A stretch of 64,000 nt of DNA from NCBI RefSeq assembly GCF_033568475.1, contig NC_133121.1, positions 558,001 to 622,000 of the forward strand, written 5' to 3'. Numbering within the stretch: the first letter of the stretch is position 1; each line of letters begins with the position of its first letter. Positions 12,009 to 23,172 of the stretch are shown piece after piece. Under the pieces are notes generated by a model. That model ran no database searches. It was not told where the DNA came from and saw only the letters and a list, made by a program, of their open reading frames with translations. This DNA comes from Henckelia pumila (lineage: Eukaryota > Streptophyta > Magnoliopsida > Lamiales > Gesneriaceae). Made by a program: the position numbers and the translations under genes.

Positions 12009-12806
12009 AGTGTTCTAAATGACGATCGAGGCGGCGGTGCCTAGGCGGTAGGCGGCCCTCGACCGCCCTGCATTTGTCTAAGGCGGTCTCAGTAGGCGGC
12101 CTGAGGCCATCCAAATAGCGAGGCGCACAAGAAAGCGGTCGAGGCGGCGGAGACGGGCGAGGAGGCGGTCGAGGCGGTGAATGATTTTAAAATCTCAGTT
12201 ACCTATCAAAGTTAAATAATTTTTAAAACCAATCAAAGTTAATCAATTTTAAAAATCATAGATATAGTAACACCTCTCACTCTCTTTTTTTTTTTTTTTT
12301 TTTTTTGGTTTCAAGTGCCATCCACCATCAGCCACCACCCGCCTCAAACCGCCTCCAGCCGCCCGCTGCCGCCATCAGCCACCACCTTAATCATTTTGTT
12401 AGTTTGCATTTATATATTTATTTGCACTTTGTTTAGATTATATTATATTGTATAAAGTTTATTTATGCGTAAACAATATTTAATTACATATATTACAAAA
12501 AAAAATTATGATATTTGTAATTACATTGCATGATTATATATAATGAGTTCTTTTATGGTGCCCAACACTATATGTCCACTTCATGCCCACCATGTACAAG
12601 TCAACTCATCTATTGTTTCGATCAACTCATCTATTGTACATGATGGGCATGAAGTGGGCATATAGTGTTGGGCACCATAAAAGAACTCTATATATAATAT
12701 ATAATTTACTTATAAAATATAGCTAAAAAAATTCAACCATCTAGACACTGCCTGGACACCGCCTAGGCAGGAGCCCCGCCACTGCCTCCAGCCAGTTACA
12801 ACATTG
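12009..12806. mobile_element. GCCTAGGCGG-rich repeat, probable hAT-type, with a nested foldback element
   Basis: The ends are GTGTTCTAAATGACG on the left and ACAACATTG on the right, resembling the CAATGTTCTAAAA ends of the element at 32699-33234. Both ends are rich in GGCGGT/GCCGCC and CCTAGGCGG motifs, and the middle is AT-rich with a 24-base T run near 12283. The left end touches the end of the LTR fossil at 12008, and no clean target duplication is visible, so it may be truncated. No coding sequence. Confidence 0.5.
12545..12688. mobile_element. Foldback MITE inside the 12009-12806 element
   Basis: A near-perfect inverted repeat: the left arm runs GAGTTCTTTTATGGTGCCCA onward and the right arm is its complement ending in AAAGAACTC, with about 60 bases per arm and a short loop containing CAACTCATCTATTGT twice. 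The flanks are TA-rich, so the target duplication cannot be defined. Confidence 0.65.
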
Positions 12807-13081
12807 GTCAAGAGTCTCTCTCGCGTGTTTGCAAAAGGGGTGCGAATCAAAAAATCGATTTGCACTCGAAAAGGCTTGAATCACGTCGATGGCAGCATGT
12901 GTCCATATGGAACCCGGATACCTATAAATAGAGGCAGTCTCCAGTCCTTCAATCACACCTCAAATCCGCTTCTTGCTTTCTTTCTTTTGCTATTTGTTCT
13001 CTGCATCATGTTCAGTTCGTTGAGATTCTGCTCGACTTGTGATAAAGTCCAGGTACATCTTTGGTTCGTTGGTGTAGTACC
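12807..13081 (+). other. TATA-containing sequence of unknown origin
   Basis: A good TATA box (CCTATAAATAGAGG, about 12920-12933) is followed by a pyrimidine-rich stretch and an open frame. The same region continues at 14003-14100, on the far side of the hAT-type element 13090-13994. It could be a promoter-bearing LTR remnant or the leader of a dead gene; I cannot decide. Confidence 0.3.
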
Positions 13082-13089
13082 TTCGTGTT

Positions 13090-13994
13090 TAGGGGTGGGC
13101 GTCGGGTCGGGTATCGTCGGGTTCGGGTTTATCGGGTCGGGTAGTCAAAATGACTACCCGAAACCGAACCGAAATTATCGTTCGGGTACCCGAAAAAGTC
13201 GGGTAATTTCGGGTTTCAACCCACGGTTACCCGAAATTTATGCCATTTTTGGCAAACAAATTTCAAAACAATGAAGCATAAAAGACGAGCCAACTATAAG
13301 ATTTTTCAATCTCCAAGGTATGCACAAGAATCAAATAAACATTAATTTAATTATCAAAAAGTCAAAACCATCAAATTACAAAAAATTATGTACCGAATAG
13401 ATTCAAAAACAAAAGAAAACTCTTCATAAATCCGTTGATGACATGCCAGTTTTCAACCTAAAATAGCGGAAATCCATACTTAAAAATTAAAATTGAATCT
13501 TTCGACTTCAGTGGTTGTAACTGTGAGAACTGAGAAGCTAAACATGGTGGCTTGTTTGAAATTCGAAGGTCGATCGGAGGTTTTCCGAGGCTGATGAGTG
13601 CTTCACGATACAGTTATCTTGAATCTTAGAGGAGATTTGTGGCTGATGGATGCTTCATGGCTTTGTGTCAATTTTGCGATGGTTGAAGGTGGAGAGATTT
13701 GTGCACTGCCGACAACAACAAGTAGAGTGTTTAGGTAATTAGGTGAGAAATGGTAGCAGCTTGTTGGGTTTAGGGTTTATAAATGGGCCGAAATATTTAT
13801 AAATGGACATCACTCCACGGATGGAGAATAGTTGGGCCAGTATGTCGGATACCCGAACCCGATCGGGTATTTAAAATGGTACCCGACACCAACCCGAAAA
13901 TACAAAGTCGCCCGAACCCGACATTTTTAAAAATTAACCGACCCGATCGGGTCGGTTCGGGTACCCGATACCCGAACTCAAATGCCTACCCCTA
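13090..13994. mobile_element. hAT-type non-autonomous element 3 (CGGGTACCCGA type)
   Basis: It starts TAGGGGTGGGC and ends GCCTACCCCTA, with an exact 8-bp duplication TTCGTGTT at 13082-13089 and 13995-14002. Subterminal blocks are rich in CGGGTACCCGA and GGGTCGGG in inverted arrangement. The middle (13,260-13,780) is not repetitive and has no recognisable protein. It belongs to the same terminal type as elements 1, 2 and 4. Confidence 0.82.
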
Positions 13995-14002
13995 TTCGTG
14001 TT

Positions 14003-14501
14003 AGGTGTTTACAAGGTTTCGTCGTTGTATCACGAGAAGTAGTCGTCCGTCTGATCCTCACAGCACATACCAGAGGGGAAGAATCTGTTTGAAAGACAAT
14101 GTACTCTGTACAGGTCTCGATTTAATTTATCGTTTGCTTTACTATTTACTTACATAGTACTCAAACACTCGTTTATTATTTCACTATATATACTTTACGA
14201 AGTGTTTATTTTTGTTGTATTGTTTTCATTATATTCACGTTTTCGAGTTTAACATTTTCACTAAAAGTTGAATCAACATTAACTTACATGCATGGATATA
14301 TCGTGTGATTACACATACTTTTCCCACACGAAGGATATATATATTTTTTTGAAAGGACGTGAAGGATACATGTGATCAACCTGGAATAAAACTTATTCCA
14401 ATTTGCATTTCCATTCTGACCATTTTTATTTTACTATATATATTTGGGAGTGGGGATATACATGTAATTCCAAGCATGTGGTTGCCCGTTTGTGAGGCAA
14501 A
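14003..14501. other. Intergenic, no gene recognised
   Basis: AT-rich sequence continuing from the region left of element 3. No feature beyond short open frames. Confidence 0.6.
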
Positions 14502-14509
14502 GGACGGAG

Positions 14510-14957
14510 TAGGGGTGTCAAAACTCAATCCAACTCGTCAACCCGACACGACCCAACCCGAAAAATATCAGGTTAGGATTTGAGGTTTTTGGGTTTGGGT
14601 CGAATCGGGTTGACCCGAAAGCTAACCCGAAAAAATTAATCGGGTTTGGGTTGGGTTAGGGTCAACCCGGGTTGACCCGAAATAACCCGAAACTTTTAAT
14701 TATTATTATTTTTATATAAAATTAAGATAGATTTACTGCATTTTTATACGTTGTATGTTTGAAAAAAAATTATTATATATTGATATAATATATTTTCTTA
14801 ATTTAATGTTTATTTTGTACAATTTTTATTTTTTAATTTTTTTTAAAATTTTTGGTAATAAATATACTTTAAATTTTCTATAACTAAAAGTTCAAATTTA
14901 AATTATATATAAGTTTAAATTTTGTTATTATGCCCTAAACCCTAAATTAACACCCTA
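14510..14957. mobile_element. hAT-type non-autonomous element 4 (GGGTTGACCCG type)
   Basis: It starts TAGGGGTGTC and ends TTAACACCCTA, with an exact 8-bp duplication GGACGGAG at 14502-14509 and 14958-14965. The left part holds dense CCCGAAA/GGGTTGACCCG motifs; the rest is AT-rich. At 448 bp it is the shortest of the four. Confidence 0.8.
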
Positions 14958-14965
14958 GGACGGAG

Positions 14966-16680
14966 ACAATGATTCTAATGATGATTCTAAATCAGATTAG
15001 AAGGAAGGCGGATGAGCCTGCAGCTGCTAACGTGGACAATGATTCTAATGATGATTCTAAAATCAGATTGTTTATTTTACTTAATAATTTGATTTCACGG
15101 AATATAACTTAGTAGACCAATAATATCCATTTATGTTGTAAAAAAATCGTTTTTTCTTTCACAAGCATAATATTTATTTTATCGGCTTGTTTTAGTAAAA
15201 AAAAAAATGATTGAAGTTTTTGAATTATTTACAATTTTTATTAATAATAATAATAATAATAATAATTATAGCTATCGTGTCTAATCCACTTTCAAAATGT
15301 TAAAATATTCACATATTATCCTATAAATCGCATATTTAATATGAAATTGTCCAAACGATAATCAATAACTATGATTATGAAACCGCCTACTTCAACTATT
15401 AAATGCACACGGAAAATAAATAATAAATAAATAATTAAAATGTATATATTATATTTAATGCATAATTGTGTGTAACGTTCAGTAGATATTATATTTTTTT
15501 TGTCCACTTCTCCTCACGTTTTTTGGAAGATAAAAAGGATTTTTTTGTTGTGAAGCAAAAGATACATTCAATCAAAAATTGAAATATAGGGATAACGTAG
15601 TCAACATCAATGCTTTCGAAACACTAATAATCTGTCACTTGTGAATTGCGATTCTCATGAATAAAACGATCGCGTATTCAATTCACATGCTATCTTCATG
15701 GATTCATAATTTTATAGAAAAAATAAATTTCATGATATGAAATATTTATAATTTTTTTGTCTAAAGTTTAAACAATATATATTTTTAATTTCAACTTATA
15801 ACATATATATACACTGGTCGGATTACATGTGATAAAAAAAAAGAAAGAAAATGGGCTTCTTCTAAATTAAAATTAAAGTTATCAATTTTTTATTAAGTTG
15901 AAATCATTGAATATAAGAAATAATGGAAAAAGAGTTATAAAACATGGAATCAATTGAGTGGTTAAATGATATTTTTGGAATCATGAAAAATTTCACAAAC
16001 AAAATCTATACTATAAATTAAATAAGAACTACTGATATAACTAACTTTTCACGAAACTTTTTCAATATTTCAAAGTGGCCCTTAATCTATTTTTTAACAC
16101 TTATTATATATTTTTTGCAAATCATTTTCCAATTTTTCATTTCACGATCTACAAAATTATCCAAACCAAAATTTTTTACCCAAAATCATAATGATTTTTT
16201 TTAAATCGTTTTATAGCTTTATACAAATTTATTATTAAATTCATTTTATATTTTGTGGACACACGTTTTACTAGTTTATATATAATCTACAACTATATGT
16301 TTTTGGATAAACCATAACAACTCATAATTTTTATTATTTTAGCAAATTTTTGTATAATCCACCACTATCAAATCATAATAAAATATTTCTTTATTTTTTT
16401 ATTTTAAAACTTTAATTTAAATGATCGCATTATCTTAAAAAATTGTTTTTAATTATTTTTAATATTAATATAATCTATATATGTATATAGAAATTATTTA
16501 ACACAATTTTTTAATGAATGTAAACGCGATAATCAATAAAAAAATTAATCACCATATTTGTGCGCAAAGCTATTTTTTTTAAAAATAAATTAAATACTTT
16601 AAAAAATTGACCAATTAATATTAGTTCCCATATTTCCTTCATGCAAATATATTTTATTTCTAACCGGCCCATTCGTGTAA
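14966..16680. other. Intergenic, AT-rich
   Basis: Starts with a 34-bp direct repeat (GACAATGATTCTAATGATGA and following bases at about 14965-15000 and 15032-15068). An (AAT)n microsatellite lies at about 15239-15267. Otherwise AT-rich without recognisable genes, up to the calreticulin promoter. Confidence 0.6.
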
Positions 16681-16693
16681 CTCCCAATAACTG

Positions 16694-16816
16694 ATTGCCA
16701 CGTTTCACCAGTGACAGAGAACGATGACGTGTCAGTACTCTATTCGTTGGAGCACCTGACATTCCACGTCAGTCATGCCAGCACTCGATTCTTATTCTAC
16801 CTGTATATATATAAAG
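16694..16816 (+). promoter_or_regulatory. Calreticulin promoter with unfolded-protein-response motifs and TATA box
   Basis: Within 180 bases upstream of the calreticulin start lie ATTGCCACG (16694-16702, close to ERSE-II ATTGGNCCACG), GATGACGTGTCA (16723-16734, bZIP/XBP1-type ACGT core) and CCACGTCA (16764-16771, the complement of the P-UPRE core TGACGTGG). A TATA box TATATATAAAG follows at about 16806-16816. Plant ER chaperone genes are known to be driven by bZIP28/bZIP60 through such sites. The motifs are seen; their use here is inferred. Confidence 0.65.
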
Positions 16817-16868
16817 ATGAGCCCGCCTGCATTTCATTTCTCTGTCACTCTTAAGCAATCATTCAGCC

Positions 16869-19800
16869 ATGGCAGCTGCACAGAGAAGACTCCTAAGCCC
16901 TATTGTTGTCTCCCTAGCCATTGTTTTCTCTCTTCTCCTCGCCACTTCTTCGGCTAAGGTGTTTTTCGAAGAGCGTTTCCACGGTAATTTTGAATTTACT
17001 GTATAATTCATTGGATTTGGTTACGTTTTTGTTATTTTCACGCAAGAATGTGAATTTGGGCCGTATCTGTGATGGTTTATCCCTTGGATTGTTCACTTTG
17101 TTCTGAAAATGCTCGTCAATTTGTTTGATTAAGCTATGAGATGATGTATTTGGATTGTACATGTTTAGGCTTACTGTTGGTAAGTGGGTTATTGGGGCGG
17201 TCTCATTTATTTGATCCGTTAAACAGCCTCAAAAGTCAGAGCCATTTACAAAATATTTGTTTCTGATGCAGTTATATAATTGTGTTTGCATTTTTACTGC
17301 TATTCAATTTAATTTGTATGATGTCAATCGCGGTTCCTTTGGGTAGATCAGTTGTAAATTATTAGGTTGGTTAAGTGAAAGTAAATTTACTTGTTTAATC
17401 GGAAATCTTGCTACTAGTTTGTATTGAATGCGGTGATTGAAGGAAATTGCAGTGGACAGTTCATTACTTGATAATTATTTTTTCCACAGAATCCTTTGTT
17501 TATCCACACTAAAATGAACCTTGTCTTCTACTCGTTTACACGAACCGTAGCAAAATAGTACCTTTCCCGTTAATATATATAGATGAATAAAAGTTTTTTA
17601 AGAGAATTGCGCGAGAGTTTAATTATTTTCTGGAGGAAAGATCGGAAGATCTGGTGGATGTTGGGAACAAACCATGGTACAAGCTTGTTGAGTGCTTGAG
17701 TGCTTCAAATCTTGGAGCTATCCCACTATACCAACAAGATCCAATCCATGTTCAATTCCCTTATATCCGGAATAAGATTTAACATTTTGCCTAGATGAGA
17801 AAACGACAAAAGATTGCGATTTCCTTTATGAATGAAGCAACCACTTCGTATATTCCTTGTTGTCGTTCTGATTGTTGTTTGTCTTAATGTTTAAGATGGA
17901 TGGGAGAATCGGTGGGTCAAATCTGACTGGAAGAAAGATGAGAGTCTGGCTGGAGAGTGGAATTACACCTCTGGCAAATGGAACGGAGATTCTGATGATA
18001 AAGGTAGTAATATCATTTTGTGGTGTGTGCTTACTGCGTAGCCTTGCATGTTTAAAAGAGGTGCATGTACACCTATGTTTCTTCAGGTATCCAGACCAGT
18101 GAAGATTACAGGTTTTATGCCATCTCTGCGGAGTTTCCTGAATTCAGCAACAAGGATAAGACCTTAGTTTTCCAGTTCTCTGTCAAGCATGAACAGAAGC
18201 TTGACTGCGGTGGTGGATACATGAAATTGCTCAGTGGTGAAGTAGATCAAAAGAAATTCGGTGGTGATACCTCTTACAGGTTATGAGTCGCACACTATTT
18301 GTTAGTGAAATATTCTCTTCACTAAATTTCTTTGATTATGTATCTCTGATTGATTGTACTCTGTGGATGACTGCAGCATTATGTTTGGACCAGACATCTG
18401 TGGCTACAGCACAAAGAAAGTCCACGCAATTCTCACCTACGATGGTACGAACCACTTGATCAAAAAGGATGTACCCTGCGAGACCGACCAACTGACTCAT
18501 GTCTATACGTTCATCCTCCGACCTGATGCTACTTACAGCATTCTCATTGACAACGTTGAGAAGCAATCTGGTAGCTTGTATTCTGACTGGGATCTTCTCC
18601 CTCCAAAGAAAATCAAGGACCCCGATGCCAAGAAGGTGTGTTGGTTCACTTCAGCAATCAGCTGGACATCATTTTTATCAGCCATAGCCCATAAATGCTC
18701 AAGTACTTTAGATTCTGATGCCATCCTTTCTATATTTTGATAATAGCCTGAAGATTGGGATGACAAGGAATACATTCCTGATCCTGAAGACAAGAAGCCA
18801 GAGGTAAATTAATTTCTCAACTTATTTACGAGTTCTTTGTATTTCGTGAGGTCACGTACATTCATGTTTTATTTCCGCAGGGTTATGATGACATTCCAAA
18901 GGAGATTCCGGATTCCGATGCCAAAAAAGTAACTGAATAATTTCTGCACTCCTTTTTATGTACCTGAGCATCAGAGCCTAGTACTAATGACTTGTGTGAA
19001 CTGCTTCACTTTTTCAGCCTGAGGATTGGGATGACGAGGAGGATGGAGAGTGGACTGCACCAACGATTCCCAACCCTGAGTACAAGGGTCCATGGGAAGC
19101 AAAGGTGTGTGGGATCTCATTTCCAATTATTTCGGTTTTGATATTAAATGGATGCTAATTACCCGTTTCTGTGTCATCAGAAAATTAAGAATCCCAACTA
19201 CAGCGGCAAATGGAAGGCTCCAATGATTGATAACCCAGGTGCATGATTTACCGTTTTTTCAGCATTTGGGCCAGATGCATTTTACTGCTTCACCAAAGTC
19301 TCGAATTTGTTTAATTTCAATCTTGGTGTGGTTGCAGACTTCAAAGATGACCCAGATCTCTATGTTTTCCCGAATTTGAAGTATGTAGGCATTGAGTTGT
19401 GGCAGGTACATGGATCTTAAATGTTTCTTTTTAATTACAGTGGACTGTATTTACTTGTGTTGATTGGTGAGAAAATGTTGCAGGTGAAATCTGGAACCTT
19501 GTTTGACAATGTCTTGGTGTCTGATGACCCTGAGTATGCCAAGAAGCTAGCTGAAAAAACATGGGGCAAACAAAAGGATGTATGGTTATTTGGTTTTTTG
19601 TTCTCTTCTATTTTCTTACATCAACATCCCCACTTTAGATGGACAAAAAGTTGCTTGTTTGTTGATGCGTGGCTGATGTTGTATTGCAGGCCGAAAAGGC
19701 TGCTTTTGACGAGGCAGAAAAGAAGAAAGAAGAGGAGGTAAGAACACATACCTTTTCATATCTCATATGGTAGCATGTCCTTTTCACCATGCATAGATTT

Positions 19801-20239
19801 TTTGGACTTTTAGTGTGTATTTTTATCTGGAATTAAGGCACTGATTCTGATTCACTTCAAATTTCTTTTTTTCTTTTTTTTTCGTTGGGTATTTTTATTC
19901 AGGATTCGAAGAATGATGCCATTGATTCCGACGTGAGCAACAAATCTTTCATCAAAACACAAGACTGAATAAAATTTATGCCCCAAACAACTCACCTGTT
20001 GTACTGTTTGATTTACAGGCTGAGGATGGTGGCGAGGATTCGGATGCAGATTCAGAAGCCCATGAAGCTGATGATGATGTGAAACCGGATTCTAAGGAAC
20101 ACATTGACCCTGCAGCTGATGTGGACGACGATGTGCATGTAAGGGTTTTACATTGTATTATTTTTGTGTAGAGCATTCACACTCAGTTAGATAATCTGGT
20201 CACTTTTGGTTGTATATATATGTGCAGGACGAATTATAG
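16869..20239 (+). CDS. CRT1: Calreticulin, ER calcium-binding chaperone
   Basis: Encodes a 432-residue calreticulin: a lectin chaperone of the ER lumen that folds glycoproteins and stores calcium. The 14 exons are 16869-16983, 17896-18003, 18087-18279, 18377-18635, 18747-18803, 18881-18928, 19018-19104, 19181-19238, 19338-19405, 19484-19579, 19690-19737, 19903-19932, 20019-20138 and 20228-20239; all junctions are GT-AG and in frame. A signal peptide (about residues 1-29) precedes the lectin domain with [16 protein letters not shown]. The P domain has repeated KPEDWDD motifs and [13 protein letters not shown]-type repeats, and an acidic C domain ends in HDEL, the last exon coding only DEL and stop. 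The HDEL end and repeat layout fit the plant CRT1/CRT2 group rather than CRT3. One NYT glycosylation site lies near the N-terminus. Intron 1 is the longest (912 bp). Confidence 0.97.
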
Positions 20240-21120
20240 GATGGCTGGCTGGTGGGCAGTGAGAGATTTTCTTAGCTAGAGCTCATCAACAAATTTTCTA
20301 CACTCGTATGTGTTACCAGATGTGGAACATTTTTTTAGCGCAAATGAATTGTTTGAGGCCCGCTAGCTACTACATCAACCCACATTTTAATTTGAACTCC
20401 AGTTTTTTTAACTTTCCCTTTATATATATATATATTTATGCTTTAACATATATACATAGATAATGGAAATATTATATAAACGACCTTCAAAACATAAATA
20501 TATTTTGTTTGTCCTAAATAAATTATTATATATAACATATAATCATTGTATAGAAACTAATAATCCTGAAAATAATATGTTTCACATGATAAATTAACGG
20601 TTTGAATGCAATGTAAATTGTTGCATGTACGTATGATAAGCATAATATCAACATCAAGTACTCTCTCAATAAGAGTAACGAGATTCTGTCAAATCAAGAG
20701 TCCATCATCATATTCGATTCAAGTACACGCAACCTTCTTATTCCCATCTGTAATACGGTAGTGTCGATATTACCCTTGGGGTAGCTACGCCAAGGGTCAT
20801 TTATTTGGGGTGCAAATGTGATCTGGTCCATTGAATCACTTTTATAGCTACCTCAAAGATAGCATGAACTTCACCCTGTAAAACATCAATATTCTACATC
20901 TCGAGTATGTTGATTATAATTTTATAATTTAGTACCAATAAAGTAAAAATTCAAAAAGTCACTATTCCAACAGTTTTTGTCCACAAAATTATGATCATTT
21001 TCCACCTAGTAAAAACTCAAATTTCATTTATGTTCCTTTGTTTTTTTTTAAAAAAATCAAAGCTCTCGCTTTGTCCTTTTGAACGAATTTAGATTTAGAT
21101 GGCCTTTAAGATTTATATTT
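20240..21120. other. Calreticulin 3' region and AT-rich spacer
   Basis: The first 200 or so bases are probably the calreticulin 3' untranslated region. The rest is AT-rich and I recognise nothing in it. Confidence 0.5.
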
Positions 21121-21121
21121 A

Positions 21122-21360
21122 CTAGCGACATAAGCACACACTTGTGTGTGCGATATAATTTATGATTTTTTATTTATGAAATAATATATTATTTAGTATT
21201 TGAAAATTATTTATTGGAAATATAATATAAATTTAATATACTACTATATTAAAAAAAAGTAGAAGAGAAAAAGTAGAGAAAAAGGTAAAATTGGAAGATA
21301 TTTTGGGTGTGTCATAACACACCAAAATACAGTTATTCAAATGCACTCAACATTTTTATA
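21122..21360 (-). mobile_element. Helitron-like 3' end (minus strand)
   Basis: Read on the minus strand there is a hairpin GCACACACAAGTGTGTGC, then TTATGTCG, then CTAG followed by T at 21122-21125. A hairpin a few bases before CTAG/T is the known 3' signature of plant Helitrons. The 5' end is not identified; the next element (21364-21683) may be nested in or adjacent to it, so the right limit is arbitrary. Confidence 0.45.
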
Positions 21361-21363
21361 TAA

Positions 21364-21683
21364 CTAGCGATGGAGCACACGCATTGCGTGTGTAGAATAT
21401 TATATACAAATATAATGTATTGTATATTGAATAATTTGTTAATTTAAAAGTATTTTTTTATATTTTTTTTTCAAATCTAAAAAAAATTAGTTACGAATGA
21501 AATTCACTTTTAAATTGATAAAAATAGTGATGATAAAAAGAATAAATAATGCTGAAAGATAAATGTGGGATGAGTCAGTTGGAGAGAGAATGTATGGGTA
21601 TAAAAGGAAAAAAATGAAAAAAATTCACCATGACACCAAAAGTGGTTAGTTAAGAGTACCCACACTTAATAAAATAGTAAAGA
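21364..21683 (-). mobile_element. Short non-autonomous Helitron-like element
   Basis: On the minus strand it begins A/TCTTTACTATTTT (5' TC at 21683) and ends with the hairpin CACACGCAATGCGTGTG, then CTCCATCG and CTAG/T (21364-21367). The TC start, CTAG end, 3' hairpin and insertion between A and T are Helitron hallmarks. The start TCTTTACTAT is the same as at 31132 and 31669, so they belong to one family. It is 320 bp with no coding capacity. Confidence 0.65.
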
Positions 21684-23172
21684 TAATAAAGATAGTACAG
21701 ATCTATAAATAAAATAGTCAACTTTAATTTCAGTAGTGTTAATTACACAAACAATATAAATACATACATGAAAGAGGTCGTATTGCGTAACTCCCATTAC
21801 TCATTTCTAATTGATAAAATTAAAATTATGTAGACATGAAAATACTGCACATAGAGATATCTATATATATGTTATGTTAATATATCATCAGGTGCATTAT
21901 TATAATAATAATAATGATATCCCTTTTTAATAGGAGGAAAATCTCTAAAATTAATGAGAGTAAATTCCATTTATTTATATTTTTAAACATGTGGTATTAA
22001 GATAAATTAATCAAAGGCATGCATGTCTGGAAATGTTCAAGAAAAGCAAATATATACAGTTGTATGTACATAAATATAATTATTTATTTAATTTAAAATA
22101 GAAAGAAAAAAAAGAAGAGAAAAAGGTAAAAGAAATAGGGCTATTTGAATACGTTATGTTATATATGGGATACCTACAATTATTAATCAATTATTTGTAT
22201 GCAATAATTTAATTATTATTTATTTGTACAGTGAGAATTAATAAATTAATATTAATAAATATATATCGAGAAGAGAGATGATGCATCTATGCAAATTCCT
22301 CAACCATTTCTCTTTCTCTCTCTAGAATTGTAAATTTTCCCCGATTTTTTTTTTTCCTTTTCTTGTTTGCGATTAATCGAAATTCCCACCGTTCTATTCT
22401 GTGGATAATATCGCAGCTTGATTATTTGGGCTCTACGGTATTTTTTCTGTCCCTGGAATTGAAATTGATTTTTTGAATTCCGGATTCGAATTTGTGTTTC
22501 TGCTACGCTGAATTGTTGTTTCGATGATTTCTTGGATGCTTGAATGTTCATATTGTTTTGATTGGAATATAGTTGTGACCAGAGGACGAAATTGGTCTAT
22601 TTCGATCTAGGGTTCGTTTGGGGATTTATTGTTTTTTGGGGGAAATCTGATTGATTTTGGTTATTCATTAGGAATAGGGAGCTTGGAGATTAACGTTTTT
22701 GGGAGCATTTTTTTGCTTAATTGGGATGCTCAAGTTTCTTTCTTTTCTTATCTCTTTTTTTGTGTTTTATTGAGAATCTCGATCGGATGATTTCCCGGTT
22801 GAGGTTAGTAAGTGTAGATTACGAATTTTGATCCTTTATTATAGATTTACTGTTCTTCAGTTATTGGTGTGCTTAATTTGTTTGTTTACTTATATATATA
22901 TATTTTGGGTGGGGGTAGGGGTTTCCTTGATACAGAAATCAGTGGAAAAAATCTTTTTTTTTTAGTAATTCATTTAGGGCTTAAAGAGAAATTGGGCAAG
23001 TTTTATAAATCTGGATAGCTCTGTGGCTGGAAACTTACGAGAGAATGAAATAATAAGTTGATTCCGAACCTATTTTGGGTTGTCATAATGGTTTTTGATT
23101 TTATCTCAATCTACAGGTTGTCATATATACGATATTTAATCGATTCTTCCGATTTTGTTGGTGCATAGCAAG
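21684..23172 (+). other. Spacer, then leader and 5' intron of the RING-PHD gene
   Basis: The left part is AT-rich spacer. A CT-rich tract (about 22309-22324) and the following sequence look like the transcription start and 5' leader. A splice acceptor (CTACAG at 23111-23116) a short distance before the start codon suggests an intron in the 5' untranslated region. The exact first exon is not resolved. Confidence 0.45.

Noticed and set aside
12804-13274. Open frame of 156 codons with a TATA box upstream
   Set aside because: Its second half lies inside the hAT-type element that starts at 13090, so it crosses an insertion border and cannot be an old gene as read. The first part shows no known domain.
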